Notes under the pieces: generated by a model | What the model saw: only the letters and a program-made list of their open reading frames with translations | Databases searched by the model: none | What the model was told of the DNA's origin: nothing | Translations under genes and position numbers: made by a program | Assembly (NCBI RefSeq): GCF_002234675.1 | Contig: NC_019877.2 | Coordinates: forward strand, 3,751,041 to 3,815,040 | DNA: 64,000 bases | Direction: 5' to 3' | Source of the DNA: Oryzias latipes | Lineage: Eukaryota; Chordata; Actinopteri; Beloniformes; Adrianichthyidae | In this document: in pieces, positions 1 to 13,029 of the stretch | Layout of the letters: every line of letters starts with the position of its first letter | Numbering within the stretch: the first letter of the stretch is position 1

Positions 1-257
1 ATTAATTCAAACAACTGAAAAATGTTGAGTTCTGTTACAAAAAATATTCCTCTTTCAGGTTAAAAGGAAGTATTAAAGAAAAAAAGCACTCAAATATTTA
101 GGATTCTTTAGAAAAAGTTTCATCTTAAATCAGAGTAGCTTCATAAAGTCACAGTTTTATGCATCTGTTTCTGCAATTTTCCATTGAAATATTCCAGAAC
201 CATCATTCCGTGTGGAAAAGAAATCTTCACATTGAATTGAATTGGAATGAATTTGCC

Positions 258-3349
<3,092 letters not shown>

Positions 3350-4349
3350 GGCGGCTGCTGGCGGACTGGAGATCACCGACGCGTTCCAGCACAAAGTTCA
3401 GACGGTTTCTGATGAAGCACGGAGGCGCGTGCAAACTTTTTTTCCCTTCAAAAAACTTTATTTGCAAGTTTTTGAAAAGCTAACATATTGAAAATTTTAG
3501 TCAATCCTACATTTATAGCAAAAATGTTTTTTCTCAAGCAGGATTTTATTCAAAATAAAATAAGTAACCACTTTTTGTCTAAGTGTTAACGTTTCTTAAA
3601 TGTATTTAACACAAAAAAGGACGATGTCGCCTTATTATAAACAATCTTTACGAATTTACAAAAATAAAACCACAAATTGCATATGTATTCATTTTAAAAT
3701 TATTTTAATTTTAGTAATTTTATTAATCGCATCTTTAGTTTTACTGTGTTGAAAGATGAAATTCTGTTCACTGAACAAAGTTTATGTAAAAAAATAACCT
3801 TATTTCTGACAATTTCAGAAATGAGATAAAGGTAAAACGTTCTAAATGTTTTTTAAATAAATTGTAAGAAAAAAATTGTTTAGACCCAAAATTCTGTTTT
3901 TAAAATGAAAACAATGTATTGCAAAGCACTACTGGATTACACTTTGAATTAATTCTTTAATACTCATTTATTTGGTAAACATTTAACTTTGTACATTGTA
4001 GAGACGTATCTTCTAGAGTCCTTCAGTTTCAGACACTTGTTTTAAATTACATTTCTAACTGGATGAGATGCTTGGAAAAAAATGTTTAATTTCTATGATG
4101 TTTTTCTGTCTTCCATTTAAAGTCTCCTTGGTCTCCACTACTTCTGCATAAAGTAAACACTTCTTAAAGGGAAAAAAAATAAAACACAGGAATTACATTA
4201 ATAAAAAATGTTTATTAGGAAATGATGTTGGTTTTGGACACTGATAGAAGCAAAGCTGCTATGATCACCAAAAAAATAAAAAATAAACACCTAAAAGTAT
4301 TTTGTTAAAGTAAATAAACTCAAATGAGAACAGAAAATGAGCACAGAGA
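3350..4349. other. crym-snu13 intergenic region
   Basis: This is the 1-kb gap between the crym start and the snu13 stop, both on the minus strand. The first ~100 bp next to crym are GC-rich and CpG-containing and are the likely crym promoter and 5' UTR. The rest is AT-rich with no recognised element. A TTTATT at 4211-4216 reads AATAAA on the minus strand and lies about 135 bp past the snu13 stop, so it is the probable snu13 polyadenylation signal. Confidence 0.6.
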
Positions 4350-5980
4350 TCACACCAGCAGTCTCTCGATTGCCATTTGGACCGACTGGATCTGCGGCTT
4401 GAGCTGGGATCCTTCCTTTATAGTGACGGAGGTGGCGATGACGGGACGCGACACGCCGCAGGCCCGGCCCAGCGCCTGCTTGGAGCGCACAAACACGTAC
4501 GGGACGTTCTTGTCCTCGCAGAGCAGCGGCAGGTGGAGGATGATCTCCAGCGGCTCAGCGTCAGCAGCCATCACAATGAACTCCGCGATGCCTCTGTTCA
4601 GGGTTTTGGTCGCTGTGGAGGAGAGAGCAGAGTCGCCTCGCTGTCAGAACACAGGAAAATGTAAACAATATTAACAATAATAATATTACTCCAAACCCTT
4701 GGAAGGTTTGATGATATAAAGTGTCAGAATATAAGATGACATACAAACATTTTTTTTTATATCAGGATGCTTAACTATGAAGCAAAACGAAGACAAAATG
4801 GCGTTTTTCAAATATCTGGACAGCATCTAGAATCGCTTGGATTCATCTAGATCCTACAAATATTTGGCTTGTTCATTTTTTTTATTACCTCAGCTTTAAA
4901 TTGACTGTTTATGAATAAAATGCATTTATTTGAAGCTTTTTTTAAACCAGAAAGTCCTGTTTAACACAGTTATGCAACCTTAATATCTCCTACTGATCGA
5001 TTTTGTAGAAAGAATTAAAGAAATACGAATGAAATTCTGTTTCAATTGGAAAAAAGTGACAACAATTCATCTATGGATTAATTTCCACTTAAACATTTGA
5101 CTTATTGAAAAATATTTGTGCAAAAACAGTTTTTTTATTGAATAGTTTATTAAATATTTTATACTTGTTTTCAGCTGTGAACAGCAGTTATGAATAAAAG
5201 GAGTTTAAAGCTAAACAGAAATGGAAATTTGCTATAAAAAATGTCATTTAACTCATTTTACTTTAGAATCAGTGTTTTAGCAGAGATGCAGCCCTGCATT
5301 CTCCAGCTTAGAGGGCTGTTTTGAATTTACAGCAGACTTTATGGGTTTTTTTTAGAAACACATTGGAGGTTAGAGTGAAGAGGGTCAACCTGCCAAAATA
5401 AAAGTTGCTTTCACAGGTAAGAAGCCTCCTCAGGATTTTTGCTCTGGTGAAAAATGTCTGCTGAAACACCAGATTCTTCTTCAACTCTTTCACGCTATCT
5501 ACTCTTTCTGGTTTAGGTACATTAATCATAGGCTTTAAATATTGGGTGATTTTTACCGGAAGTGAGAGAATCAAGCCTACTAAGCGCTTTATTTTATTTC
5601 GTTTCATCATGATGTTTCACGAATTTTGTCGTTAATACAGATAAAGACTGCGATAAATCCCAAGAATATTACACCGATCAGCTAAATATTTCTCCTTTAA
5701 TTCCCTTACCTTCGTTGGCCCCCTTCCTCAGCTGCTTGTAGTTGGAGGCTTGCTGCACCAAATCCAAAATAGTTTTGGTCAACGTGGCGTCGGCCAGCGG
5801 GTAAGCCTTTGGGTTAACCTCAGGTTCTGACTGTTGACAAAAAATAATAATAATAATGAAACACAATAATTACTTTAAATTTAGAATAGCCAGATTACAG
5901 CACCCCGCGTGCTGTTATCAGATGCTAATAGCTAGCGGCTTTCGTTAGCTTGCTAGCTCAAGACAAACTACACTCACCAT
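4350..5980 (-). CDS. snu13: SNU13/NHP2L1 (15.5K) RNA-binding protein, 3 exons
   Basis: Exons in coding order: 5978-5980 (only the ATG), 5710-5830 and 4350-4612. The total is 387 nt, giving 128 aa, the same length as human SNU13. The protein is an L7Ae-family K-turn binder. It nucleates the U4 snRNP (5' stem-loop of U4) and is a core protein of box C/D snoRNPs, acting in the nucleus and nucleolus. Seen: [32 protein letters not shown], then [43 protein letters not shown] and a C-terminal ERLLV. Identity to the vertebrate protein is nearly complete. The first exon ends exactly after the ATG (ATG then GTGAG), so the whole 5' UTR sits in exon 1. Intron 2 (4613-5709) shows no recognised small RNA. 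The promoter faces the L1 insertion and uqcrc2. Confidence 0.98.
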
Positions 5981-6180
5981 TTTGATTTTCTTTGATATTC
6001 CGGCCCTCTCGGCGAAATGCTTCACGGAGGACTAATTCCTTTAACGGGATCGAAATAAGTATAGCGAACGCCAAAAGTGGTAAATTGCGTCTCAAAACCT
6101 TCCAAAGGCTGCAGCTCGTGCAAACGTTTACCCCACGTGTGTAGGTCTGCACATGCGCAATATGCACATCAGTAAAAGAA
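5981..6180 (-). promoter_or_regulatory. snu13 promoter and 5' UTR region
   Basis: This is the sequence directly upstream of the snu13 ATG. At 6148-6159 the string TGCACATGCGCA is one mismatch from the NRF1 consensus YGCGCAYGCGCR, a common feature of housekeeping promoters. A CACGTG E-box core lies just beside it (within CCCACGTGTG). The transcription start is inferred only from position. Confidence 0.45.
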
Positions 6181-7039
6181 AAATGGTTCGCCCTCTTGAG
6201 GTCATACTTTTAACCATTGAACTGTTATTTAACCAGTTTTAGCTTTTAAATATTTACAATAATTAAAATATGATGATGAGTTAAATGAAAGTGATAGTTT
6301 TCTAGTTTACAAGAATTTCAACTTATTTTACTTGTGACAGCAGCTGCAGTTCCTTTCAAAATAAAATACCCCCTACACAGATCGGTTGTAGCAGATAAAC
6401 AGATTCCGAGTTTACAAATAGAGTTAAAACTGCTAGACAGATGCACCCATAATTCGTTTTCTCATTTTACTATTGAATATAAACATGACAACATTGGGGC
6501 AAAATCCACTTTTTTTTAACCTGAACATCTGTTTGCAATTCTATACTTTAATTTTGCTTCTGAATAGCATCTAGTCATTGTTGATCAACAGAAATAAGGA
6601 CTGTTGCTTTATGTGCATCATTTTGCTCAGTTTTCTAAATTTAAAAAATTATAAAACACAACTGTCAACTAAAAGAAATGAACCAAAACCACAAATCCAT
6701 TATTTATGTTAGTATTATCATTAGCATTTTTTCTTCAAAACCAAAGAGCCACAATGAAAGATTATAAGAGCCACCTCGGCTTGCAGATGATATCCCTATG
6801 TTAAATAAATTAAAAATTGAGAGCACAATTTATGTAGAATCCAGATAATGTTGTGTTTGCTCTGAAAAAAATAAGTTACTTCTTTTTATTTTATTTTTCA
6901 AATAACAGAGTAAAACTTTAATACTAAAGCACTTTTCATATACCAGCATCATTATTATTATAACGCTCTTCTTTCTGGTGCTAAGAAAAAATACAATTGA
7001 TTTTAAACGGCACACATCTTAACCACAAGCAGACAGTGG

Positions 7040-7225
7040 AGTTTTTTTTTTTTAGGAAAAAACCCTCAAAACTCATCTTTTCCACTTTGCTCTTAAGTAG
7101 TTTTTACATGTTTGAATATGTGTGTGGGCTATTATTCTTGTTTACAATTTATTTATTTAATGTAAATCACTCTGAAGTGTTTGTAACAAGAAAAATGCTC
7201 CATAAATAAAGTTGAATTTGAATTT
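7040..7225 (+). repeat. LINE 3' tail fragment, L2-like
   Basis: The end reads CATAAATAAAGTTGAATTTG, close to the tail of the L2 copy that ends near 30280 (ATATAAATAAAATTAATTTG). It is only the 3' end, with no coding sequence. Confidence 0.5.
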
Positions 7226-7496
7226 TAAATACTTCTTCTCCTGAATGGAAACATCCTTTCATTGTTGTGTGATGTGTTTCGTGATGAAATTGTGAAATTG
7301 TTCAATTATCGCAAAATTAGATATTTTTGTTAAGAAAATAAACCTATTTACACGAGCAAAATGTCCCGTAAATTAGTAAATTTGAATGTCATTCTCTGTT
7401 CTTAGTTTTTAAATTAGTATCTCCAGCATGACCGCTTTTACTATCGTCTCTAACCTAAAAACTTAAATCCTGCAGCTGTTAAATTAGGAGACCCAA

Positions 7497-7508
7497 CTCC
7501 AAATTGCT
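7497..7508. repeat. L1 target-site duplication, left copy
   Basis: CTCCAAATTGCT is repeated exactly at 12859-12870, directly after the poly(A) tail. Two more A residues could belong to the duplication but cannot be separated from the tail. The exact match marks the element borders and indicates a recent insertion. Confidence 0.92.
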
Positions 7509-7710
7509 AGAGGAGCTAAGATGGCGGTCCGTGCGGTCAACTTTTTGTGAGCTGCTACGGTCCGGTCCCAAAATATCCCTTTTGACCTCATTTTCAAACT
7601 GCTGAACTAGTTTTGCTTTTTTTTGTATTACTCTCAAGTCTTACCACTGTAAAGAGACAAGAACGAAGTGAGAAAAACAACAACAGCAATAATAATTAAG
7701 AGCTCCTAGA

Positions 7711-8538
7711 ATGCCACGGGAAAAGCCTGTATCGGAGAAGCCGACTCCCGCATCCAAAAACCCAGAGATGACGACACATGACCACGAATACGCCATGGAA
7801 GTTTCCTCGCTGTCTACTAAAAGGAAAACCCCGGTTACACCCACCAAACCCTCCGTTCCACCTAACAAGGTAGTCGTCTCTAACAAAAGTGATGCCGAGT
7901 TGTCAGCATTAACTGCCGCCATCGAAAAACTGACTGCGAGATTTGACGACTTTGACGGTAGACTTCGGGAAAACTCTGTGATTCTGGCTAATCTGACGAA
8001 GATCACTGAGGTAAACGCTGCTGATATAAAGGACTGTAAATCCAAAGTGCACAATCTGGGAAAAGAAGTTTCTGTGCTGAGGAAAGACAATGATGACTTA
8101 AGAGAGAGGGTGGTGGAGATGGAGCGATATAAACGGCGCTGGAACCTGAAGTTACAAGGTTTGAAAGAAAAAACCGAGGAAAACACCCGCAAAGAAGTCC
8201 TGGAGATCCTGGCAAAGATCGCGCCACAGCACACATCGGTGTTGGAAATGGTTGTGGATACAGTACATCGGCTGGGGAGGAAAGAAACCGGGAGGCACCG
8301 GCAAATCATCATCCAGTTCTCCATGAGGCACTACCGCGACATCTTCTGGAAGGTTTCTAAGGATGCAAGGGTTTGTCAAGAGTTGGGAATCTTCTTCAAG
8401 CAGGATTTCTGCAAAGCGGACCGAGAAGCAAGAGCTGCTGTCTGGCCCAAAATGGAGAAAGCGAGAGCTGCGGGACAGAACGTGTACTACCGGGGCCACA
8501 TCGGGTACGCTAATGGAGTCCGTTTGTCTCCAGACTAG
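7711..8538 (+). CDS. L1 ORF1 protein (RNA-binding chaperone), 275 aa
   Basis: The ATG lies in a clean context 202 bp into the element. In order: a basic, proline-rich N-terminus (residues 1-65), a heptad-rich coiled coil (about 68-145, with LRKDNDDLRERVVEME), an RRM-like domain beginning at RRWNLKLQGLKE (about 144-155) with the second RNP-like strand at RQIIIQF, and a C-terminal domain ending WPKMEKARAAGQNVYYRGH. This is the L1 ORF1p (Transposase_22) plan: a trimer that coats L1 RNA in cytoplasmic particles. The frame is complete with no internal stop. A 227-aa open frame on the opposite strand here is a shadow. Confidence 0.93.
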   Translation: MPREKPVSEKPTPASKNPEMTTHDHEYAMEVSSLSTKRKTPVTPTKPSVPPNKVVVSNKSDAELSALTAAIEKLTARFDDFDGRLRENSVILANLTKITEVNAADIKDCKSKVHNLGKEVSVLRKDNDDLRERVVEMERYKRRWNLKLQGLKEKTEENTRKEVLEILAKIAPQHTSVLEMVVDTVHRLGRKETGRHRQIIIQFSMRHYRDIFWKVSKDARVCQELGIFFKQDFCKADREARAAVWPKMEKARAAGQNVYYRGHIGYANGVRLSPD

Positions 8539-8852
8539 CTGTTTTTTTGTTTTTTTTTTTTATTCTTCTTTACTAGTTTGGAGTTAACTACCATAAATGC
8601 TTTGTTCTTAAAGCATAAACCTCATTTGCTCCGTTTTTTCCACACCTTAAGTTCACAGAGGAAAGTGAAACGTTGTTGTTGTTAACTTGAAAGTTATAAG
8701 TTCTAAAGTATTTTTTCTAAAAGTTTGAGGTCTAGTTCTGCATTACAATGTTGTTTGGGATCTGAATTCCAACCGCTAACTTTCACCTTCAGTAACTAGC
8801 TAAGTAAGTAACTTTTTGTTCATTTTTGTGTTATTGTTTTTTTTTGTATTTC

Positions 8853-11800
8853 ATGTCTAATTTTAACTTTGTTTCTTTAAATGTTAGGGGTTTACGAGAC
8901 AATGTAAAAAGAAAATCTATGTTCCTATTCTGTAAAAATGTGAAAGCCAGCTGCATTCTACTGCAGGAAACTCATTCTGTTAAAGCAGACGAACAGTTTT
9001 GGTCTAATCAATGGGGAGACAAAATCCTATTCTGTCACGGTACAAACAAATCTTCTGGAGTTGCTTTGCTCTTTAAAAACTGTTCGTTCAAAGTGATTAC
9101 CCATATCTCTGATGATGACGGCCACTGGCTCATCTGTGTTCTTAAAACTGATGATGGTTTTCTGATCCTATGCAATGTGTATGGCTATAATATTCCTAGT
9201 CACAACAAGTTATTATTAACAGAAATTGCAAAACATGTCAAACTTCTCAATCATAAGTACTGTACAAATACTGTAGTAATTGGTGGTGATTATAACATGG
9301 TTCTAGATGAATGGCTGGATAGAGTACCCTCAAAGTTCAATACCCATCATATTAATCCAACTTTACGGGACTTTTGTCTTGATGTTAATGTTTCTGACCC
9401 CTGGAGGATCAAAAATCCTCTCAGACAAACATTCTCTTGGTTCAAGCCTAATGGATCTTCAAAATCTCGGATTGACTTCTGGCTAGTCTCAAATAACCTT
9501 CTACAAAACAAAATAGACGTTAACATCTCAGCAGCTCCCCTTACTGATCACTGTTTGATTGAACTTAATGTCAGCTCTCAAATCCAAAAATCCTTTGGAA
9601 GAGGCTACTGGAAATTTAATTCTTCACTTCTCACTAATGAAACTTTCTGTAATGCTGTTATTGAATTATTAGAAACACTAAATAGTGATTCAACCCTAAA
9701 ATCTTACACTGATAAGTGGGAATTCTTTAAATTCAAAGTACGTCAAACTGCCATTAAACATAGCAAATTAATTGCAAAACATTATAAGCAAAAAGAAACT
9801 GAAATTTTGACTGAGTTAAATCAGATTTGTTCCAAGCCTGTTTTCAACGAGGATGATAAACAACGCAGAAGCATTTTACAGTGTTCTCTTGACGATATTT
9901 ATATTAAAAAAGCGAAAGGAGCCTTCATCAGATCCCGAGCAAAATGGGTGGAGCTTGGTGAAAAGAGTACTTCTTATTTCTGTAATCTAGAAAAGAAGAG
10001 GCAAGAGAAGAATACTATAAAGAAACTTCATATTAATAATCAATTATGCTCTGATCCTCAAATGATCTCTAAAGAAATAAGTTCATTTTATAGTAATTTG
10101 TACTCGTCATCTTATTCCGAATCCCACAATAATACTTTTTTCCAGACAATTAAAGATTTCATTCCTAAGATTGATGACAATTTTAGAAATTCTTGTGATT
10201 CAGAAATAACTTTGCAGGAATTAGAGAAGGCTTTAAGCTGTCTCTCCAATGATAAAGCTCCAGGATGTGATGGACTGACCAGTAACTTTTATAAATTCTT
10301 TTGGCAGCATATCAAAGATTTAATTTTTGAAATGTTTAAAGAAATTATTCAAAATGGGTCTCTAACACATACAATGAAACAGGGTGTAATCACCCTTATT
10401 CCCAAGCCGGGTAAAGACCCAACCTTTCTAGATAATTTAAGGCCTATAACTCTTTTGAATACTGACTATAAGCTTCTAACACATATATTTTCAAACAGAT
10501 TCAAGTCAGACATAACCCAAATAATCTCTGAAACGCAGTCCGGTTTTATTAAAGGTCGCTCAATTCATAATAACTTACGCCTTGTTCTGGATATGATTGA
10601 CTATGAACATCTCATAGATACAGACGGTTTTATTTTATTTTTAGATTTTTACAAGGCCTTTGATATGATTGAGCATAATTTCATGTTTCAAACTCTGCAA
10701 TTCTTTGGTTTTGGTAACAAATTTATTAATACAGTTAAAACTTTTTATTATGAAACCAGTAGTTGTGTTTGTTTACCTCAGGGGACGTCTCACAGATTTA
10801 ACATCAACAAAGGTATAAAACAAGGTTGCCCAATTTCACCCCTTCTTTTTATTGCAGCAGCAGAAATGCTGTCTTTGCTCATCAAACATACTGACTTTGG
10901 TAAGCTGACAGTTGCAAATGCTGAATTTTCAATAAGCCAACTAGCCGATGATACAACAATTTTCCTTAATAATCTTCATGACATCCCCAAGATTCTTAAA
11001 ACTATTGACATCTTTTCAAAAGCTTCAGGCCTCAAATTGAACCTAAACAAATGTGAGATCTTACCCATTAAACCATGTACATTATTGAATGCTTATAATA
11101 TCCCTATTAAATCCACAGTTAAATACCTCGGAATGCATATAACTAAAAACAAAACAGACTTGGAAAAACTGAATGTTTGGGACAAACTAGAGAAATGTTC
11201 GACTCTGCTGAATAACTGGGCACAGAGAGATCTTTCTATTTTTGGTAGAATTCTCCTCACCAAAATTGAAAGCATATCAAGATTCATATATCCCACCTAT
11301 TCTATAGGTGTCCCTAAACAAGCCATCAAATCTATTAATCAAGTCAATTTTAACTTCATATGGAAAAGGAAAACACACTATGTTAAACAAGGTACGCTGA
11401 CTAAAAAATATGAAGATGGAGGTCTTCAAGCCATAGACTTTAACAGCCTTAATGGCACCTTAAAAATAAACTGGTTAAAATCATTTATTAGGAATCAAAA
11501 TAGTATTTGGTTCATTGTTCCTAATAAAATATTTTCCAGCCTAGGAGGGATCCAATTTTTACTCAGTTGTGATTTTGACAATAAGAAACTTCCCATTCAA
11601 CTTTCGTCTTTTCATCAGCAAGTTCTCATGTATTGGAAGCTCATTTATAAACACAATTACAGTCCACACAACACTCCTCTATGGAACTGCAGATACATCA
11701 CTATCAGAAACAAATCCGTCTTTGTTCCAACATGGTTTGAAAATGGAATTTGGTCTTTAATGCATCTTCTTAATGACAATGCCACTCTCATGTCTTTTGA

Positions 11801-12584
11801 TGATTTCACAGCTAAATATGGTTCACTAACGAATAGAAAAGATTTTGAAAAAATTATTAAGGCCATTCCTCAAAATGTTGTGAGCTCAGTTTCTGATTTG
11901 TTTCATAATGACATCTACAGACATCCTACTGTCCCCAAGCTTCTGATTAATGGACACAACATAGCAACTGCCAAACTCCCAAACCTTCAAATCAGAGAAT
12001 ATTTTAATGTAACGTCCTTTCCCTACGTCTCAAATCCAAATTATATAACCCAATATTTTAATAATTCAAAAAAGAAACAAATACGAACTAAATATTTAAA
12101 ACTCCCCATTCCTCCTAAAGCCAAGGAAGTTCACTTTAAGACCTTTTCAGGTATTTACCCTTCCAAGGAATTATTAAGAAAACGGTTTGGAATTCCTGAA
12201 AATTGTTGTTCTTTTTGTCATGTGGAGATTGAAACAACTGAGCATCTTTTCTTTGAATGTTTTTATTCTGATGTCTTTTGGAATAGCTTACACTATTGGC
12301 TTTTCCCCAAGATTCCACTTTTGGCAGACTTTTCTATTAAGGATATCATTTTTGGGTTTATTTTAGAAAACAAGAACACAGAACTTATTCTGAATGTTGT
12401 AATTATTTTGGGTAAATTCTATATACATAAATGCCGTTTCCTTAAAATCAAACCATTTTTTTCTACATTTCATAAAGAACTCTGCTCTTTTTTTTCATCT
12501 GTAAACTTCATGGAAAACAAACTTGCTATGGAACTTCAAAGTATCATATGTAAATTACAGCTTCTTGATAGCCCCCTAAGTTAA
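8853..12584 (+). CDS. L1 ORF2 protein: endonuclease-reverse transcriptase, 1243 aa
   Basis: The frame opens a few codons earlier, but the first ATG is at 8853. An APE-type endonuclease occupies residues ~1-235, with SLNVRG, LLQETH, GGDYNMV, SRIDFWLV and the final TDH (SDH in most relatives). The reverse transcriptase follows, with KAPGCDGL, LIPKPGKDP, LRPITLLN, SGFIKGRSI, the motif A strand FLDFYKAFD, GIKQGCPISPLLF and the catalytic LADD (FADD or YADD is more usual). Near the C-terminus a CCHC-type knuckle reads CSFCHVEIETTEHLFFEC. All expected catalytic residues are present and no stop interrupts the frame. It performs target-primed reverse transcription of the L1 RNA. Confidence 0.95.
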   Translation: MSNFNFVSLNVRGLRDNVKRKSMFLFCKNVKASCILLQETHSVKADEQFWSNQWGDKILFCHGTNKSSGVALLFKNCSFKVITHISDDDGHWLICVLKTDDGFLILCNVYGYNIPSHNKLLLTEIAKHVKLLNHKYCTNTVVIGGDYNMVLDEWLDRVPSKFNTHHINPTLRDFCLDVNVSDPWRIKNPLRQTFSWFKPNGSSKSRIDFWLVSNNLLQNKIDVNISAAPLTDHCLIELNVSSQIQKSFGRGYWKFNSSLLTNETFCNAVIELLETLNSDSTLKSYTDKWEFFKFKVRQTAIKHSKLIAKHYKQKETEILTELNQICSKPVFNEDDKQRRSILQCSLDDIYIKKAKGAFIRSRAKWVELGEKSTSYFCNLEKKRQEKNTIKKLHINNQLCSDPQMISKEISSFYSNLYSSSYSESHNNTFFQTIKDFIPKIDDNFRNSCDSEITLQELEKALSCLSNDKAPGCDGLTSNFYKFFWQHIKDLIFEMFKEIIQNGSLTHTMKQGVITLIPKPGKDPTFLDNLRPITLLNTDYKLLTHIFSNRFKSDITQIISETQSGFIKGRSIHNNLRLVLDMIDYEHLIDTDGFILFLDFYKAFDMIEHNFMFQTLQFFGFGNKFINTVKTFYYETSSCVCLPQGTSHRFNINKGIKQGCPISPLLFIAAAEMLSLLIKHTDFGKLTVANAEFSISQLADDTTIFLNNLHDIPKILKTIDIFSKASGLKLNLNKCEILPIKPCTLLNAYNIPIKSTVKYLGMHITKNKTDLEKLNVWDKLEKCSTLLNNWAQRDLSIFGRILLTKIESISRFIYPTYSIGVPKQAIKSINQVNFNFIWKRKTHYVKQGTLTKKYEDGGLQAIDFNSLNGTLKINWLKSFIRNQNSIWFIVPNKIFSSLGGIQFLLSCDFDNKKLPIQLSSFHQQVLMYWKLIYKHNYSPHNTPLWNCRYITIRNKSVFVPTWFENGIWSLMHLLNDNATLMSFDDFTAKYGSLTNRKDFEKIIKAIPQNVVSSVSDLFHNDIYRHPTVPKLLINGHNIATAKLPNLQIREYFNVTSFPYVSNPNYITQYFNNSKKKQIRTKYLKLPIPPKAKEVHFKTFSGIYPSKELLRKRFGIPENCCSFCHVEIETTEHLFFECFYSDVFWNSLHYWLFPKIPLLADFSIKDIIFGFILENKNTELILNVVIILGKFYIHKCRFLKIKPFFSTFHKELCSFFSSVNFMENKLAMELQSIICKLQLLDSPLS

Positions 12585-12817
12585 GATTAATTGCAATGTC
12601 TATGTAAACCCCCCCTTTTTTTATTTATTTTTTATTTTATTTTAATGTCTTGTATTTATTTTATTTTATTTTTCTGTATTATTGGTAAAAAAAAAATTAT
12701 ATTGTCTTTATTCTGCATTGGCTGTTTGTACATGTCCAGTACCTTTTTTCGATGTTTTTGCACTTTGCATAATTGTATACAATTGTCTCAAACTGTTAAC
12801 CTCAACTGTCTTTTTCA

Positions 12818-12858
<41 letters not shown>

Positions 12859-12861
<3 letters not shown>

Positions 12862-12870
12862 CAAATTGCT
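12859..12870. repeat. L1 target-site duplication, right copy
   Basis: Exact copy of 7497-7508, immediately after the L1 A tail. Confidence 0.92.
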
Positions 12871-13029
12871 CATTGCTGTTGTTTCCATTATACATCACAA
12901 GAGGGCGCACGCTCATTTTCAAGCCTTGTTCATGTTTTATTTAGTACAGACGAGTCACGCGCGGTGCATTCTGGGTAGGGCACTTTCAAGCAGCCATCTT
13001 GGCTTTTCGTCCTGTCTTAAGGGAGGGTG
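12871..13029 (+). promoter_or_regulatory. uqcrc2 promoter and 5' UTR
   Basis: This 159-bp stretch lies between the L1 target-site copy and the uqcrc2 ATG. It contains GCATTCTGGGTA near 12966-12977, resembling the ZNF143-associated ACTACAATTCC/TTCTGGGA class, and CAGCCATCTTGG near 12991-13002, a YY1 site in the orientation common at start sites of nuclear genes for mitochondrial proteins. Transcription probably starts within this segment (inference). The L1 insertion now separates it from everything upstream. Confidence 0.55.

Larger units (their letters stand above)
6181..7508. other. Intergenic, upstream of snu13
   Basis: AT-rich sequence without a gene. It contains an L2-like LINE tail near 7040-7225 and a degraded hAT-like stretch near 6741-6780 (AGAGCCAC repeats). 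The L1 target-site copy ends it at 7508. Nothing else was recognised. Confidence 0.5.
7509..12858 (+). mobile_element. Full-length L1-clade LINE with two open frames
   Basis: The element is 5350 bp with exact 12-bp target-site duplications. Its order is a 202-bp 5' UTR, ORF1 (7711-8538), a 287-bp spacer, ORF2 (8853-12584), a T-rich 3' UTR, AATAAA near 12818 and a ~38-nt A tail. The 5' end begins AGAGGAGCTAAGATGGCGG, which contains a YY1-type AAGATGGCGG motif near the start, as the human L1 5' UTR does (known). Both ORFs are uninterrupted and keep the family's catalytic residues, so the copy may be able to retrotranspose (inference). It sits between the divergent genes snu13 and uqcrc2, in uqcrc2 orientation, and ends 171 bp before the uqcrc2 ATG. 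Confidence 0.96.

Noticed and set aside
4613-5709. Possible intronic snoRNA in snu13 intron 2
   Set aside because: I found no paired C (RTGATGA) and D (CTGA) boxes with terminal stem at suitable spacing.
7641-8324. 227-aa open frame on the minus strand
   Set aside because: It is antisense to L1 ORF1, low in complexity (Ser/Phe-rich), and a shadow of the real frame.
12591-12978. Small frames after the L1 ORF2
   Set aside because: They run through T-rich 3' UTR and the A tail into the uqcrc2 promoter and have no protein features.
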